Positions 22,635 through 32,102 are shown, counted from the first letter of the stretch. The stretch is 64,000 nucleotides of DNA from Actinoplanes couchii (GCF_016862075.1 NZ_BOMG01000006.1:81582-145581), one strand, 5' to 3'. The notes: a model not told the origin generated them from the sequence alone. Made by a program: numbers and translations.

Positions 22635-24011
22635 ATGATCGTTCGCCGGGCCGTACTCGTCGCCACACTGATCGCCGGGGTCCTCGTCGGCACTCCGGCC
22701 GCCGCCGCCCCGCCGGTGTGCACCGCACCCACGCCCAGCACCACCCAGCCGGGCTATCTCGTCGCCGATCCGGACTGCGATCCGGACGGGACACCGTTCA
22801 CCGCGCTCGACGGGGCGCGGGTGCACACCGGGATCAAGGACGGCGCGGCCTATCGGATCGAGGTGCCGCGGGAGTGGAACGGGAAGCTGGTCGTCTACGC
22901 GCACGGCTACCGCGGCACCGGGACCACGGTGTACGTGGGCAACCCCGACCTGCGCAAGCACTACATCGACCGGGGATTCGCGTGGGCGGCGTCCAGCTAC
23001 GCGACCAACGGGTACGACGTGGGGCAGGGCGTGACCGACACGTACGCGCTGCTCGGGATCTTCCGGAAGATCGCCCGGCCGAGCCTGGTCTACATCTCCG
23101 GCGCGTCGATGGGCGGGCACGTCACGGCGGTGGCGATCGAGAGGTATCCGCGGGCGTTCGCCGGGGCGATGCCGTACTGCGGGGTCCTCGGTGACGTCGA
23201 ACTGTTCGACTACTTCCTGGACGCGAACGTGACGGCGGCGGCACTGGCCGGGGTGAGGATCGAGTTCCCGCTGCGGCCGGGCGCCGGCTATCCGGCGCGC
23301 TGGGCGGCGCAGGTGGCGCAGATCCGGGCTTCCCTGGACAAGCCGACCTGGTCCGACGTGCTGGAACGGCGCAGCGGCGGCGAACGGCCCGGCTTCGACG
23401 GAGCGTTCGCCTACTGGGACGCCGCCTCGCAGAACGAGCTGCCGTTCCTGTTCAGCCTCTGGCCCGGCCTGAGCGGCGGCACGGCCGGCATCGCCTCCGG
23501 CAACCTGACCGACAACAGGCGCACGGTCTACCAGATCGACGACCGGCGGCAGCTCACCAAGACGGAGAAGAAGCTGAACGCCTCGGTGCTGCGGATCGCC
23601 CCGACCGCCCGCGACGGCGTCCCCCGGATCAGCGGCCGGGCGACGATCCCGGTGCTGTCCCTGCACGGCATCGGCGACCTGTTCGTCCCGTTCTCGATGG
23701 AGCAGGAGTACGCCCGGACCTCACCGCGGTTCGTCTCCCGCGCCATCCGCGACGTGGCGCACTGCGGCTTCACCGCCCCCGAGCTGACCCGAGGCTTCGA
23801 CGACCTGGTCACCTGGGTCGAACACGGCCGCCGCCCGGCCGGCGACCCGATCCTGGACCGGCGCGCGGTGGCCGACCCGAACTTCGGCTGCCGCTTCACC
23901 GTCGGGACGAGACCGCAGTTCGCGCCCTGCCCCGCACCGGCTCAGGCGACCGGCCGAAGCCAGGGATCCGGGTCGAGCGCGGCGAAGCCGATGCCGGCCG
24001 GCTTCTCGTAG
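22635..24011 (+). CDS. Secreted alpha/beta hydrolase
   Basis: A 458-aa protein with a Sec signal peptide (MIVRRAVLVATLIAGVLVGTPAAAA, cleavage near residue 25). The body has the VVYAHGYRGTG oxyanion region, the nucleophile elbow ISGASMGGH, LSLHGIGDLFVPF carrying the acid, and DVAHCGF carrying the His. Paired Cys residues near both ends suggest disulfides. The substrate is unknown; tannase- and polyester-depolymerase-like enzymes share this layout. GGAGG lies seven bases before the ATG. The last 23 residues (after CPAPAQA) overlap a coding-like small gene on the other strand and look like read-through of a lost stop. Confidence 0.83.
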   Translation: MIVRRAVLVATLIAGVLVGTPAAAAPPVCTAPTPSTTQPGYLVADPDCDPDGTPFTALDGARVHTGIKDGAAYRIEVPREWNGKLVVYAHGYRGTGTTVYVGNPDLRKHYIDRGFAWAASSYATNGYDVGQGVTDTYALLGIFRKIARPSLVYISGASMGGHVTAVAIERYPRAFAGAMPYCGVLGDVELFDYFLDANVTAAALAGVRIEFPLRPGAGYPARWAAQVAQIRASLDKPTWSDVLERRSGGERPGFDGAFAYWDAASQNELPFLFSLWPGLSGGTAGIASGNLTDNRRTVYQIDDRRQLTKTEKKLNASVLRIAPTARDGVPRISGRATIPVLSLHGIGDLFVPFSMEQEYARTSPRFVSRAIRDVAHCGFTAPELTRGFDDLVTWVEHGRRPAGDPILDRRAVADPNFGCRFTVGTRPQFAPCPAPAQATGRSQGSGSSAAKPMPAGFS

Positions 24012-24100
24012 AGGTCCCGGGTGAGGACGATCATTTCCGGTCGTACGACATCGCCGTTCTCGCTCAGACAGCACCCACCGCCATCTGCCGTGCCGATCAT
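23942..24100 (-). CDS. Small protein translationally coupled to the LysR gene
   Basis: A 52-aa ORF reading MIGTADGGGCCLSENGDVV, then MIVLTRDLYEKPAGIGFAAL, ending PWLRPVA. Its ATG overlaps the LysR stop as ATGA, the hallmark of translational coupling, and nearly all third codon positions are G or C. Its 3' part is antisense to the C-terminal extension of the secreted hydrolase gene (70 bp overlap). No family is recognised; an internal ATG gives a 30-residue alternative. Confidence 0.5.
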   Translation of the reverse strand: MIGTADGGGCCLSENGDVVRPEMIVLTRDLYEKPAGIGFAALDPDPWLRPVA

Positions 24101-24999
24101 GCGGCGTACCCGTCGACCGTGTGCGCCAGGATCTCGCGGAAGGCGCGGGCCGCCGGAGAGGCGGCGCCGGAGAGGCGCTGGGCGGTGAAGATGGTGCGGT
24201 GTGGGGCGCCGTCCAGTTCCAGCAGGCGGGCCGTGGTGCCGCGGCCGGCCCGGATCAGGTCGGGGATCAGGGCGACCGCGTTGCCGGACTCCACCAGGCG
24301 CATGTGGGCCTGCAGGTCGGCGGTCTCGTAGCGGACGTCCGGTTCGAAGCCGGCGCGGCGGCACACCTGTTCGGCGAAGTGCCGGGACGCGGCGCCGTGC
24401 GGTTCCATCACCCACGGCATGTGCCGGGCGGTGTCCAGGGAGTCGACCGGGTGCAGGGACTGCGGCGGTGGGGGCAGGGCCAGCCGGATCGCGTCGGTGG
24501 TCAGGTCGTGCCGGTCCAGGCCGGGGTGGTGCGGGGCGGCGTGTGCCGGGTACTGCTCGGCGATCACCATGTCGAAGTCGCGGGCCCATGTCTCACGAAG
24601 TGCTTCTTCGGGCTCCCGTTGGGTCATCTCCACCCGCACATCGGGGTACAGGGAAGCCATGGCACGCAGCGTGGCGGGCATGAAGGCGAGCGCCGCCGAC
24701 TGGAAGACGGCCACCCGCACCCGGCCGGTGACGGTGGCCGCGGCGGCCTGCAACCGGGCCTCGGCCCGTTCCAGGGTGTCCAGGACCTCGCCGACCGACG
24801 CGACCAGAACCTCGGCCTGCGGCGTCAGCTGCACCCGGCGCCCGGCTTTGCGCAACAGTTGGGTGCCGGTCTCCCGTTCCAGCTGGCTGAGCTGTTGGGA
24901 CACGGCGGACGGGGTGAAGTTGAGGGCTTCGGCGACGGCGGCGATCGTGCCGCGGACGGCCAGTTCGCGCAGCAGGATCAGACGGCGGATCTCCAGCAC
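24097..24999 (-). CDS. LysR family transcriptional regulator
   Basis: A 300-aa regulator. The helix-turn-helix spans about residues 3-60 (RRLILLRELAVRGTIAAVAEALNFTPSAVSQQLSQLERETGTQLL), followed by the substrate-binding domain with GRVRVAVFQSAALAFMPATL. It is divergent from putA, with about 100 bp between starts, so it may control proline catabolism. Two TAGCTCA direct repeats lie in the shared region. Its stop overlaps the start of a 52-aa gene. Confidence 0.92.
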   Translation of the reverse strand: MLEIRRLILLRELAVRGTIAAVAEALNFTPSAVSQQLSQLERETGTQLLRKAGRRVQLTPQAEVLVASVGEVLDTLERAEARLQAAAATVTGRVRVAVFQSAALAFMPATLRAMASLYPDVRVEMTQREPEEALRETWARDFDMVIAEQYPAHAAPHHPGLDRHDLTTDAIRLALPPPPQSLHPVDSLDTARHMPWVMEPHGAASRHFAEQVCRRAGFEPDVRYETADLQAHMRLVESGNAVALIPDLIRAGRGTTARLLELDGAPHRTIFTAQRLSGAASPAARAFREILAHTVDGYAA

Positions 25000-25009
25000 C
25001 GCAATACGT

Positions 25010-25034
25010 TAGCTCAACTTAACCACATAGCTCA
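25010..25034. promoter_or_regulatory. Direct repeat in the lysR-putA divergent promoter
   Basis: TAGCTCA occurs at 25010-25016 and 25028-25034, 18 bp apart, in an A+T-rich stretch immediately upstream of the LysR start and about 70 bp from putA. The position suits a LysR binding region; this is inferred from position and repetition only. Confidence 0.35.
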
Positions 25035-25101
25035 GAAAGCATCGCTTTTCCTAAGGTGATGCAGGACTTCAGACTGTTGCGCATAACGGAAGGAGTTCCC
25101 G

Positions 25102-28100
25102 ATGTCTGAGATCGCCGAAGAGACGATCGCCCTTGTCCGGCGCTGGCTGCGCGAGGCCGCGGACGTCCCGGTCGGCGGTTCGGCCGCGCAGCTCGCCGCT
25201 GTGCTGCGCGACCCGAAAGGCCTGGCGTTCACCGTCGGTTTTGTCGACGGTGTTATCCGCCCCGAGGACCTGCGGGTCAGCGCCCGCACGCTGCGCGCCC
25301 TGTCCCGGGACGTGCCCGGTTTCCTTCCCGCCCACCTGCGGCTCGCGGTCAAGGCCGGTGGCGCGCTCGCCCCGGTGATGCCCGGTGTGGTGGTCCCGAT
25401 CGCCCGCCGCGCGCTGCGCCACATGGTCGGGCACCTGATCGTCGACGCCACCGACGCCCGTCTGGGCAAGGCGATCAAGAAGATCAAGCAGCGGGACGTA
25501 CGCCTGAACGTCAACCTGCTCGGCGAGGCCGTCCTGGGCAAGGGTGAGGCCACCCACCGGCTGCGGAGCACCGAGAAGCTGCTGGCCCGGCCGGACGTCG
25601 ACTACGTGTCGATCAAGGTGTCGTCGGCGGTCGCCCCGCACAACCCGTGGGCGTTCGACGAGGCCGTCTCGGACATCGCCGAGAAGCTGCTGCCGCTGTT
25701 CATGCTGGCCGCCAACTCCGGCAAGTTCGTCAACCTGGACATGGAGGAGTACAAGGATCTCGATCTGACGATCGCGGTCTTCACCAGGCTCCTCGACCGG
25801 CCCGACATGCTGAACCTGGAAGCCGGCATCGTGCTGCAGGCCTACCTGCCGGACGCGCTCGGTGCGATGCGGCGGCTGCAGGAGTGGTCCGCGGCCCGCC
25901 GCGAGCAGGGTGGCGCCGGCATCAAGGTGCGCCTGGTCAAGGGCGCGAACCTGCCGATGGAGCGGGTCGAGGCGGAACTGCACGGCTGGCCGGTCGCCAC
26001 CTGCGACAGCAAGCAGGACACCGACGCCAACTACAAGCGGGTCCTCGACTACGCGCTGCAGGCCGACCGGATCGGCAACGTGCGCCTCGGCGTGGCCGGG
26101 CACAACCTGTTCGACATCGCGTACGCGTGGATCCTCGCCGGTCAGCGCGGGGTCCGCGCGGGCATCGAGTTCGAGATGCTGCTCGGCATGGCCGAGGGCC
26201 AGGCCGAGGCGGTCCGGCGCGAGGTCGGCGGTCTGTTGCTCTACACGCCTGTGGTACGCCCGGAGCAGTTCGACGTGGCCATCGCGTACCTGATCCGCCG
26301 TCTCGAAGAGGGCGCGAGCACCGACAACTTCATGTCCGCGGTGTTCGAGCTGCACACGAACGAGGCGCTGTTCGACCGGGAGCGCGACCGTTTCCTGGCG
26401 TCCCTGCGGGATCTCGCCACGAGTCCGGAGCCGACCACGCACCGGGTGCCCGACCGGTTCGCCGCCGTCCCGCGCAGTGTGCCGGGCCTGTTCGTGAACA
26501 CCCCGGACACCGACCCGGCCGTCGCCGTCAACCGTACCGAGGTCCGTACCCTGCTCGCCCGGGTGGAGTCGTCGCGGCTCGGCCTGGACCTGCCCCGCAT
26601 CGGCGACCGGGAGCACCTGGACCAGGCGCTGGAGAAGGCGGCCGCCGCCAGTTGGGGCGCCGCCGACCGGCGGGCCGTCCTGCACGCCGTCGGTGACGCC
26701 CTGGAGATCCACCGGACCACCCTGCTCGAGGTGATGGCCGCCGAGGCCGGCAAGACCGTCGACCAGGCCGACCCGGAGGTGTCCGAGGCGATCGACTTCG
26801 CCCACTACTACGCCGAACTGGCCGGGGAACTCGCCCACGTCGACGGGGCCGTCCCCGTTCCGGCCCGGCTCACCCTGGTCACGCCGCCGTGGAACTTCCC
26901 GGTCGCGATCCCGGCCGGTTCGGTGCTGGCCGCCCTGGCCGCCGGCTCGTCGGTGGTGCTCAAGCCGGCCGGTCCGGCCGAACGCTGCGGCACCGTGCTC
27001 GCCGGGATCATCCGGGACGCGCTGTCCGCGGCCGGCGCCGACGCCGACCTGCTCACCCTGCTGCAGGTCGACGAGGGCACGCTGGGCCGGGAACTGATCG
27101 CGCACCCGCTGGTCGACCGGGTCATCCTGACCGGGGCGTACGAGACGGCCGAGCTCTTCCGTTCGTTCCGTTCCGACCTGCCGCTGCTGGCCGAGACCAG
27201 TGGCAAGAACGCCATCATCGTCACCCCCAGCGCCGACCTGGACCTGGCGGTCAAGGACGTGGTCGCCTCCGCGTTCGGGCACGCCGGGCAGAAGTGCTCG
27301 GCCGCGTCCCTGGTGGTGCTGGTCGGGTCGGTGGCCCGCTCGCAGCGGTTCCGCACCCAGTTGCTGGACGCGGTGTCGTCGCTGGACGTCGGCTACCCGT
27401 CGGACCCGCGGACCAAGATGGGCCCGCTCGTCGAACCGGCCGCCGGCAAGCTCCTCGACGGCCTCACCAAACTCGGTGACGGCGAGGAGTGGCTGCTCGA
27501 GCCGCGCAAGCTGGACGACAGCGGCAAGCTGTGGAGCCCGGGCATCCGCGACGGCATCCGCCGCGGCTCGGAGTACCACCGGGTCGAGTACTTCGGCCCG
27601 ATCCTCGGCATCATGATCGCCGGCAGCCTGGACGAGGCGATCGACATCGTCAACGAGGTGGAGTACGGGCTGACCTCCGGCCTGCACTCGCTGGACGCGG
27701 GCGAGATCCGCACCTGGCTGGACCGGATCCAGGCCGGCAACCTGTACGTCAACCGGGGCATCACCGGGGCCATCGTGCGGCGGCAGCCGTTCGGCGGCTG
27801 GAAGAAGTCGGCGGTCGGTCCCGGCACCAAGGCGGGCGGCCCCAACTACCTGACCGGCCTCACCGGGTGGGCGTCCCGCCCGGCCACCACCAAGACCGAG
27901 ATCGACCACCCTGGTGTACGGGCCCTGCTGGCCGACGCCCGGGCGGTGGTCGACGAGATCGAGTTCGCGGGTCTGGACCGCGCCGCCCGCAGCGACGCCG
28001 CCTTCGACTTCCGAACCGCCGCCGACGTCTCGGCCCTGGAGGTGGAACGCAACGTGTTCCGCTACCTGCCGGCCCCGGCGACGGTCCGGCTGGCCGACGG

Positions 28101-28458
28101 CGGTTCGGTGGCCGACCTGGTCCGGGTGCTGTCCGCGGCCCTGCTGACCGGCGCCGATGTCCGGGTCTCCACGGCGGCCCCGCTGCCGGACCGGCTGGCC
28201 GCCCGCTACCCGTCCGCGACGGTGGAGGACGACGCCACGTTCGCGGCGTCGGTGCGGGCCGGCCGGATCCGCCTGATCGGCGGCGACGCCACCACCCTGG
28301 CGGCCGCCACGAACGGCCGCCCGGACGTGGCCGTCTGGTCCGGCCCGGTGACCGAGGCCGGCCGTCTGGAACTGCTGCCGTTCCTGCACGAGCAGGCGGT
28401 GAGCATCACCGCCCACCGGTTCGGCAACCCGCTCCCGCTGGCCGCCGAGGTCCTCTGA
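25102..28458 (+). CDS. putA: Bifunctional proline dehydrogenase / delta-1-pyrroline-5-carboxylate dehydrogenase
   Basis: A 1118-aa fusion enzyme that oxidises proline to glutamate. Residues about 50-460 form the FAD-dependent proline dehydrogenase barrel (RLVKGANLPMERVEAELHGW, DANYKRVLDYAL, GVAGHNLFDIAYAW). Residues about 500-960 form the NAD-dependent aldehyde dehydrogenase, with TPPWNFPVAIPAGS, the catalytic Glu in LLAETSGKNA, and the nucleophile in GQKCSAASLV (about C732). The last 150 residues match the C-terminal domain of PutA. There is no N-terminal DNA-binding domain, as usual outside proteobacteria. AAGGAG precedes the ATG. It is divergent from a LysR regulator and ends at a strong terminator. 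Confidence 0.96.
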   Translation: MSEIAEETIALVRRWLREAADVPVGGSAAQLAAVLRDPKGLAFTVGFVDGVIRPEDLRVSARTLRALSRDVPGFLPAHLRLAVKAGGALAPVMPGVVVPIARRALRHMVGHLIVDATDARLGKAIKKIKQRDVRLNVNLLGEAVLGKGEATHRLRSTEKLLARPDVDYVSIKVSSAVAPHNPWAFDEAVSDIAEKLLPLFMLAANSGKFVNLDMEEYKDLDLTIAVFTRLLDRPDMLNLEAGIVLQAYLPDALGAMRRLQEWSAARREQGGAGIKVRLVKGANLPMERVEAELHGWPVATCDSKQDTDANYKRVLDYALQADRIGNVRLGVAGHNLFDIAYAWILAGQRGVRAGIEFEMLLGMAEGQAEAVRREVGGLLLYTPVVRPEQFDVAIAYLIRRLEEGASTDNFMSAVFELHTNEALFDRERDRFLASLRDLATSPEPTTHRVPDRFAAVPRSVPGLFVNTPDTDPAVAVNRTEVRTLLARVESSRLGLDLPRIGDREHLDQALEKAAAASWGAADRRAVLHAVGDALEIHRTTLLEVMAAEAGKTVDQADPEVSEAIDFAHYYAELAGELAHVDGAVPVPARLTLVTPPWNFPVAIPAGSVLAALAAGSSVVLKPAGPAERCGTVLAGIIRDALSAAGADADLLTLLQVDEGTLGRELIAHPLVDRVILTGAYETAELFRSFRSDLPLLAETSGKNAIIVTPSADLDLAVKDVVASAFGHAGQKCSAASLVVLVGSVARSQRFRTQLLDAVSSLDVGYPSDPRTKMGPLVEPAAGKLLDGLTKLGDGEEWLLEPRKLDDSGKLWSPGIRDGIRRGSEYHRVEYFGPILGIMIAGSLDEAIDIVNEVEYGLTSGLHSLDAGEIRTWLDRIQAGNLYVNRGITGAIVRRQPFGGWKKSAVGPGTKAGGPNYLTGLTGWASRPATTKTEIDHPGVRALLADARAVVDEIEFAGLDRAARSDAAFDFRTAADVSALEVERNVFRYLPAPATVRLADGGSVADLVRVLSAALLTGADVRVSTAAPLPDRLAARYPSATVEDDATFAASVRAGRIRLIGGDATTLAAATNGRPDVAVWSGPVTEAGRLELLPFLHEQAVSITAHRFGNPLPLAAEVL

Positions 28459-28470
28459 CCTCGTACCGCC

Positions 28471-28510
28471 CGACGCCCTCCGCGCTTCCCCCGTGGCGCG
28501 GAGGGCGTCG
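28471..28510. terminator. Strong bidirectional terminator after putA
   Basis: CGACGCCCTCCGCGC (28471-28485) and GCGCGGAGGGCGTCG (28496-28510) form a perfect 15-bp stem around a 10-nt loop, between the convergent putA and aldo/keto reductase genes. Confidence 0.8.
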
Positions 28511-28529
28511 TCGTGTCAGTTCGGTGGCA

Positions 28530-29378
28530 TCACCGGACCAGGGCGGTGAGTTCCGCCACCTCGGCGGGGCTCAGTGACACGGTCGCCGCCGCGACGTTCT
28601 CCTCCAGGTGCGCGATCCGGGAGGTGCCGGGGATCGGGATCACGTTCGGGGCGCGGTGCAGCAGCCAGGACAGGGCCAGCTGTGCCGGGGTGACACCGTG
28701 CCGGTCGGCCGCGGCGGCCAGGACACCACCGGGCCGGGCCAGCTCACCGGTCGCCATCGGGAACCACGGGATGAAGGCCATTCCCGCGGTACGGGTGTGC
28801 TCGAGGACGTCCTCGGCGCCGCGCGCGCTCAGGTTGTACATGTTCTGCACCGAGACCACGTCGGCGACCGGCCGGGCCGCCTCGATCTCGGCGACGCTCA
28901 CCTCGGAGAGCCCGATGTGCCGGATCTTGCCCTCCTTCTGCATCCGGGCCAGTTCGCCGAGGCTGTCCTCGAGCGGCACCACCGGGTCGATCCGGTGCAG
29001 CTGGTAGAGGTCGACGTGGTCCACGCCGAGGCGGCGCAGCGACATCTCCAGTGCCTGGCGCAGGTATTCCGGGCGGCCCAGCGGCGGCCACTCGTCCGGG
29101 CCGGTCCGCAGCACGCCGCCCTTGGTCGCGATGACCAGGTCGTCGCGGTACGGGTGCAGGGCCTCGCGGATCAGGTCCTCGGCGACGAACGGGCCGTACG
29201 CGTCGGCGGTGTCGATGAAGTTCACCCCGAGCTCGACCGCCCGGCGCAGGACCGCGATCGCCTCGGATCGGTCGCGCGGCTCGCCCCAGTACCCGGGGCC
29301 GACGATCTGCATCGTGCCGTAGCCGATCCGGTTGACGGTCAGGTCGCCGCCGATGGTGAAGGTGCCGTTGTTCGTCAT
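28530..29378 (-). CDS. Aldo/keto reductase
   Basis: A 282-aa oxidoreductase of the larger aldo/keto reductase clade. Motifs include GYGTMQIVGPGYWGEP, NFIDTADAYGPFVAEDLIREAL with the catalytic Asp and Tyr, the Lys in IATKGG, YQLHRIDP with His, and the C-terminal cofactor-binding PIPGTSRIAHLEENVAA. The YWGEPRDR insert is typical of actinobacterial members of this clade. The gene stands alone between convergent putA and the exported propeller gene upstream, with only 20 bp to the latter, so the two minus-strand genes may form an operon. Confidence 0.92.
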   Translation of the reverse strand: MTNNGTFTIGGDLTVNRIGYGTMQIVGPGYWGEPRDRSEAIAVLRRAVELGVNFIDTADAYGPFVAEDLIREALHPYRDDLVIATKGGVLRTGPDEWPPLGRPEYLRQALEMSLRRLGVDHVDLYQLHRIDPVVPLEDSLGELARMQKEGKIRHIGLSEVSVAEIEAARPVADVVSVQNMYNLSARGAEDVLEHTRTAGMAFIPWFPMATGELARPGGVLAAAADRHGVTPAQLALSWLLHRAPNVIPIPGTSRIAHLEENVAAATVSLSPAEVAELTALVR

Positions 29379-29397
29379 GGTGTTCTCTCTCCGTGGA

Positions 29398-30348
29398 TCA
29401 GTGGCGCAGGGTGGCGACGAGCAGGTTCGGGTCGTTCCGGGTGAGGTAGGCGGCGCTGGGCACCAGCAGGGTGCGGCCGCGGATCACCACCGAGGTCGGG
29501 TTGGACAGGCCGTCGGCGGCGGTGAGCAGGACCTCGGTACGGTTCCCGGTCACCCGTACGACCTGGTCGGCGGTGTTGAGGGTCGCGATGATCTCGTCGC
29601 CGTGGCCGGTGAAGGTGAAGTCGTCGACGCCGGTCAGGCCGGTGGCCACCACCCGGGCCGGGCCGAGTCCCCGGGCGCCGAACGGCAGCCGCAGGATGGT
29701 GCCCTCGTCGAGGTTGGAGACGTACACCGCCCGGTTGTGGATCTTGATGCCGTTGACACCGAGCAGCCCGTTCGCGGCCAGCGCCGGATCCGCACTGACC
29801 GTGCGGACCACACCCCGCGGCGAGACGGTGTGGATGGTGCCCTGGACCGAATCGGTCACGTAGAGCAGGCCGCTCGCCGGATCCCGGGTCATGCCGTTGG
29901 GCAGGCCGCCGGAGGGCAGCGCGGCGAGCTGCCGGGGCCGGCCGCCCTCGGTGAACGTCCAGACACCGGTCTCGGTGGAGCCGGTGGCATAGGCGACGTA
30001 GAAGGTTCGGCCGTCCCGGACCAGGCCGGTGACCAGCGGGAACCCGAGGGCCGGGGTCACCGCGGCCGGGTCGGCGGGTGCGGGCGGCGTGGCCAGGACA
30101 CGGATCCGGCCGTCGGCGCCGACCCGGGCCACCTGACGGCTGCCGGCGAAGGTGACGTCGACGCTGCCGTCACGGTCCAGGACGATGTTCTCCGGCATCT
30201 GCCCGGCGGCCAGGTCGAAGTGAACGGCGATACGGACGCCGGAGACGGGTGCGGGGACGGAAGCTTCGGCGGGCGCACCGGCGGCCACGGCGCCGGCACC
30301 GGCCAGCACCGCGGCGAGCAGGGCCCGGCGGTTCAGGGTGATGTTCAC
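29398..30348 (-). CDS. Exported beta-propeller protein (ScyD/SMP-30-like)
   Basis: A 316-aa protein with an export signal (VNITLNRRALLAAVLAGAGAVAAGAPAEA; the RR followed by ALLAA suggests Tat or Sec). The mature part contains repeated four-stranded propeller blades such as VFTEGGRPRQLAALPSGGLPNGMTRD, LLYVTDSVQGTIHTV and VYVSNLDEGTILRLPF, as in ScyD or gluconolactonase-like proteins. Its ligand is unknown. The GTG at 30348 is chosen because the signal peptide begins there; the longer frame would run into the divergent regulator's promoter. It is divergent from an XRE regulator. Confidence 0.82.
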   Translation of the reverse strand: MNITLNRRALLAAVLAGAGAVAAGAPAEASVPAPVSGVRIAVHFDLAAGQMPENIVLDRDGSVDVTFAGSRQVARVGADGRIRVLATPPAPADPAAVTPALGFPLVTGLVRDGRTFYVAYATGSTETGVWTFTEGGRPRQLAALPSGGLPNGMTRDPASGLLYVTDSVQGTIHTVSPRGVVRTVSADPALAANGLLGVNGIKIHNRAVYVSNLDEGTILRLPFGARGLGPARVVATGLTGVDDFTFTGHGDEIIATLNTADQVVRVTGNRTEVLLTAADGLSNPTSVVIRGRTLLVPSAAYLTRNDPNLLVATLRH

Positions 30349-30451
30349 GAGTCCGACACTGCGCCCGGTCCGCGGTACGGCAACAGCCCTGGTCGTGGCT
30401 ACCCCTGGCAGGGTCAGGCACCGCCGGGGCAGGCCGCGCATACTCGATCCC

Positions 30452-31300
30452 GTGAACACCGACGAGTGGCCGCTGGGCGATGTCCTGCAGGCGTGGCGGG
30501 CCCGGGTCACCCCCGAGGACGCCGGACTGGCGACGTACGGCGACCGGCGCCGCGTCACCGGGCTGCGCCGGGAGGAACTCGCGCTGCTGGCCGGGATGAG
30601 CGCCTCCTACTACACCCGCCTCGAACAGGGCCAGTCCCGCAACGCCTCGCCCGAGGTCCTCGACGCGATCGCCCGCGCGCTGCGGCTCAACGACGCCGAA
30701 CGCGCGCACCTGCACGTCCTGGCCGGCACCGGCCCCGCCCGGCGGGCGATCCGGCCGCCGGAGCCGGAGCAGGTGGATCCGGCACTGGCCGGCCTGCTCG
30801 CCGCGATCGGTGACGTGCCGGCGATCGTGCTCGGGCGCCGCACCGACGTGCTCGCCTGGAACACCACCGGGCACGCCCTGCTGGGTTTCGGCACCGACCG
30901 GGACGCGCATCCCAACATGGCCGAGATGGTCTTCACCGACCCGCACCAGCGGGATCTCTACGTCGACTGGCCCGCCAAGGCCCGCGCCGTCGTCGGCAAC
31001 CTGCGCCTCACCGCCGGGCGCCACCCGGACGACACGATGCTGGCCGCGCTCATCGGCCGGCTGTCGATGCGCAGCGCCGAATTCGCCACACTCTGGGCCG
31101 ACCACAGTGTCCAGGCGTGCTCCACCACCGACTACGAGCTGCACCATCCGCTGGTGGGGCGCCTCACCACCACCCAGCAGTCGCTGCGGTCGCTGAGCAG
31201 CCCGGAACAGATCCTGGTCACCTGCACGGCACCGGCCGGCACCCCGTCAGTCGAGGCGCTGGCGCTGCTCGCCCTGGCTACCGGTCGTGACAGAGGATGA
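30452..31300 (+). CDS. XRE family regulator with MmyB-like ligand domain
   Basis: A 282-aa regulator. Residues about 30-85 form the helix-turn-helix, with the family hallmark VTGLRREELALLAGMSASYYTRLEQGQ. The C-terminal part is the MmyB-like PAS-type domain (AWNTTGHALLGFG, FTDPHQRDLYVDWPAKARAVVGNLRL, LHHPLVGRLTTTQQSLRSLSSPEQILV), which in homologs binds fatty-acid-like ligands. Such genes usually control an adjacent oxidoreductase or hydrolase. The GTG at 30452 begins the conserved region. Its end overlaps the convergent metallohydrolase gene by 23 bp. Confidence 0.92.
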   Translation: MNTDEWPLGDVLQAWRARVTPEDAGLATYGDRRRVTGLRREELALLAGMSASYYTRLEQGQSRNASPEVLDAIARALRLNDAERAHLHVLAGTGPARRAIRPPEPEQVDPALAGLLAAIGDVPAIVLGRRTDVLAWNTTGHALLGFGTDRDAHPNMAEMVFTDPHQRDLYVDWPAKARAVVGNLRLTAGRHPDDTMLAALIGRLSMRSAEFATLWADHSVQACSTTDYELHHPLVGRLTTTQQSLRSLSSPEQILVTCTAPAGTPSVEALALLALATGRDRG

Positions 31301-32102
31301 AGTCGGCGAAGACGTAGCGCCCGGGAGCCGGACCGGTTTCGATCAGAGCCGCCCGGATGTCCCGCAGGTGGCCGGGAGTCATCTGCGGCGGCGGCTCGCC
31401 GGGCTGGAACGTGGTGCCGATCGGGTAGTCGACACCCGGCTCGGTGGTCATCTCGATGTGGCAACCCAGGACGTGGGTGACCGGGTTCTCCTCGGCGAAC
31501 CGGACCAGCGTGTCGATGCTGGACCGGAACGCCGGCCAGTCGTCGATGTAGAGCCGGCCCCGGTAGACGGTGTCCCCGGTGAACAGCAGCCCGGTGAGCC
31601 GGTCGTAGAAGGTCACCGCCGCCTCGTTGTGACCGGGCGTGACCAGGCAGTCCAGCGCCCGGCCGCCCAGCTCCAGCACCGCCGACCCGATCTCCCCGGT
31701 CAGACCCAGATAAGCCCACGCGGCGGTACGGGCGGCGGGCACCACCGTCGTTGCGGGCCGGCCCTCGAACTGGGCGTCGGCGGCCCGGTGATCGCGGTGG
31801 TCGTGGGTGTGCAGGACCAGCAGCCGGTAGTCGTCCCGCGGGTGATCGGCCAGCCAGGACCCGATCAGATCGTCGACGGTGCGGCGTAGCGGGAACGACA
31901 CCGGATCGGCGGTGGCGCCGGTGTCCAGCAGCAGCGCGCGGTCGTCACCGAACAGCAGGAACAGGAACGGGCCCTCGTAGTCGACGGTCTTGCTCTGCCG
32001 CAGGACGAACGTGTGCTCGTTGTAGGCGTGCACCTGGATCGCCGGGGACGAGGCGGCGCCGTGGATCCACTCGACGTCCAGGGTGCCGGCCATGATGTCC
32101 AT
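31278..32102 (-). CDS. Metallo-beta-lactamase fold hydrolase
   Basis: A 274-aa protein with the metal-binding motif HDHRDH (H100, H102, D104, H105), then TPGHNEAAVTFYD, LLFTGDTVY and CHIEM, which provide further metal ligands. These enzymes hydrolyse thioesters, lactones or phosphodiesters with two metal ions; the substrate is not evident. No export signal is present. It overlaps the XRE gene end by 23 bp in the convergent direction and is followed at its 5' side by the prenyltransferase gene on the same strand, 19 bp away, probably one transcript. Confidence 0.88.
   Translation of the reverse strand: MDIMAGTLDVEWIHGAASSPAIQVHAYNEHTFVLRQSKTVDYEGPFLFLLFGDDRALLLDTGATADPVSFPLRRTVDDLIGSWLADHPRDDYRLLVLHTHDHRDHRAADAQFEGRPATTVVPAARTAAWAYLGLTGEIGSAVLELGGRALDCLVTPGHNEAAVTFYDRLTGLLFTGDTVYRGRLYIDDWPAFRSSIDTLVRFAEENPVTHVLGCHIEMTTEPGVDYPIGTTFQPGEPPPQMTPGHLRDIRAALIETGPAPGRYVFADFILCHDR

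Noticed and set aside
25069..28416. 1115-aa open frame on the minus strand
   Set aside because: It is fully antisense to putA, whose domains are clear; the composition (His/Gly/Val/Gln/Arg-rich) is the usual mirror of a GC-rich gene.
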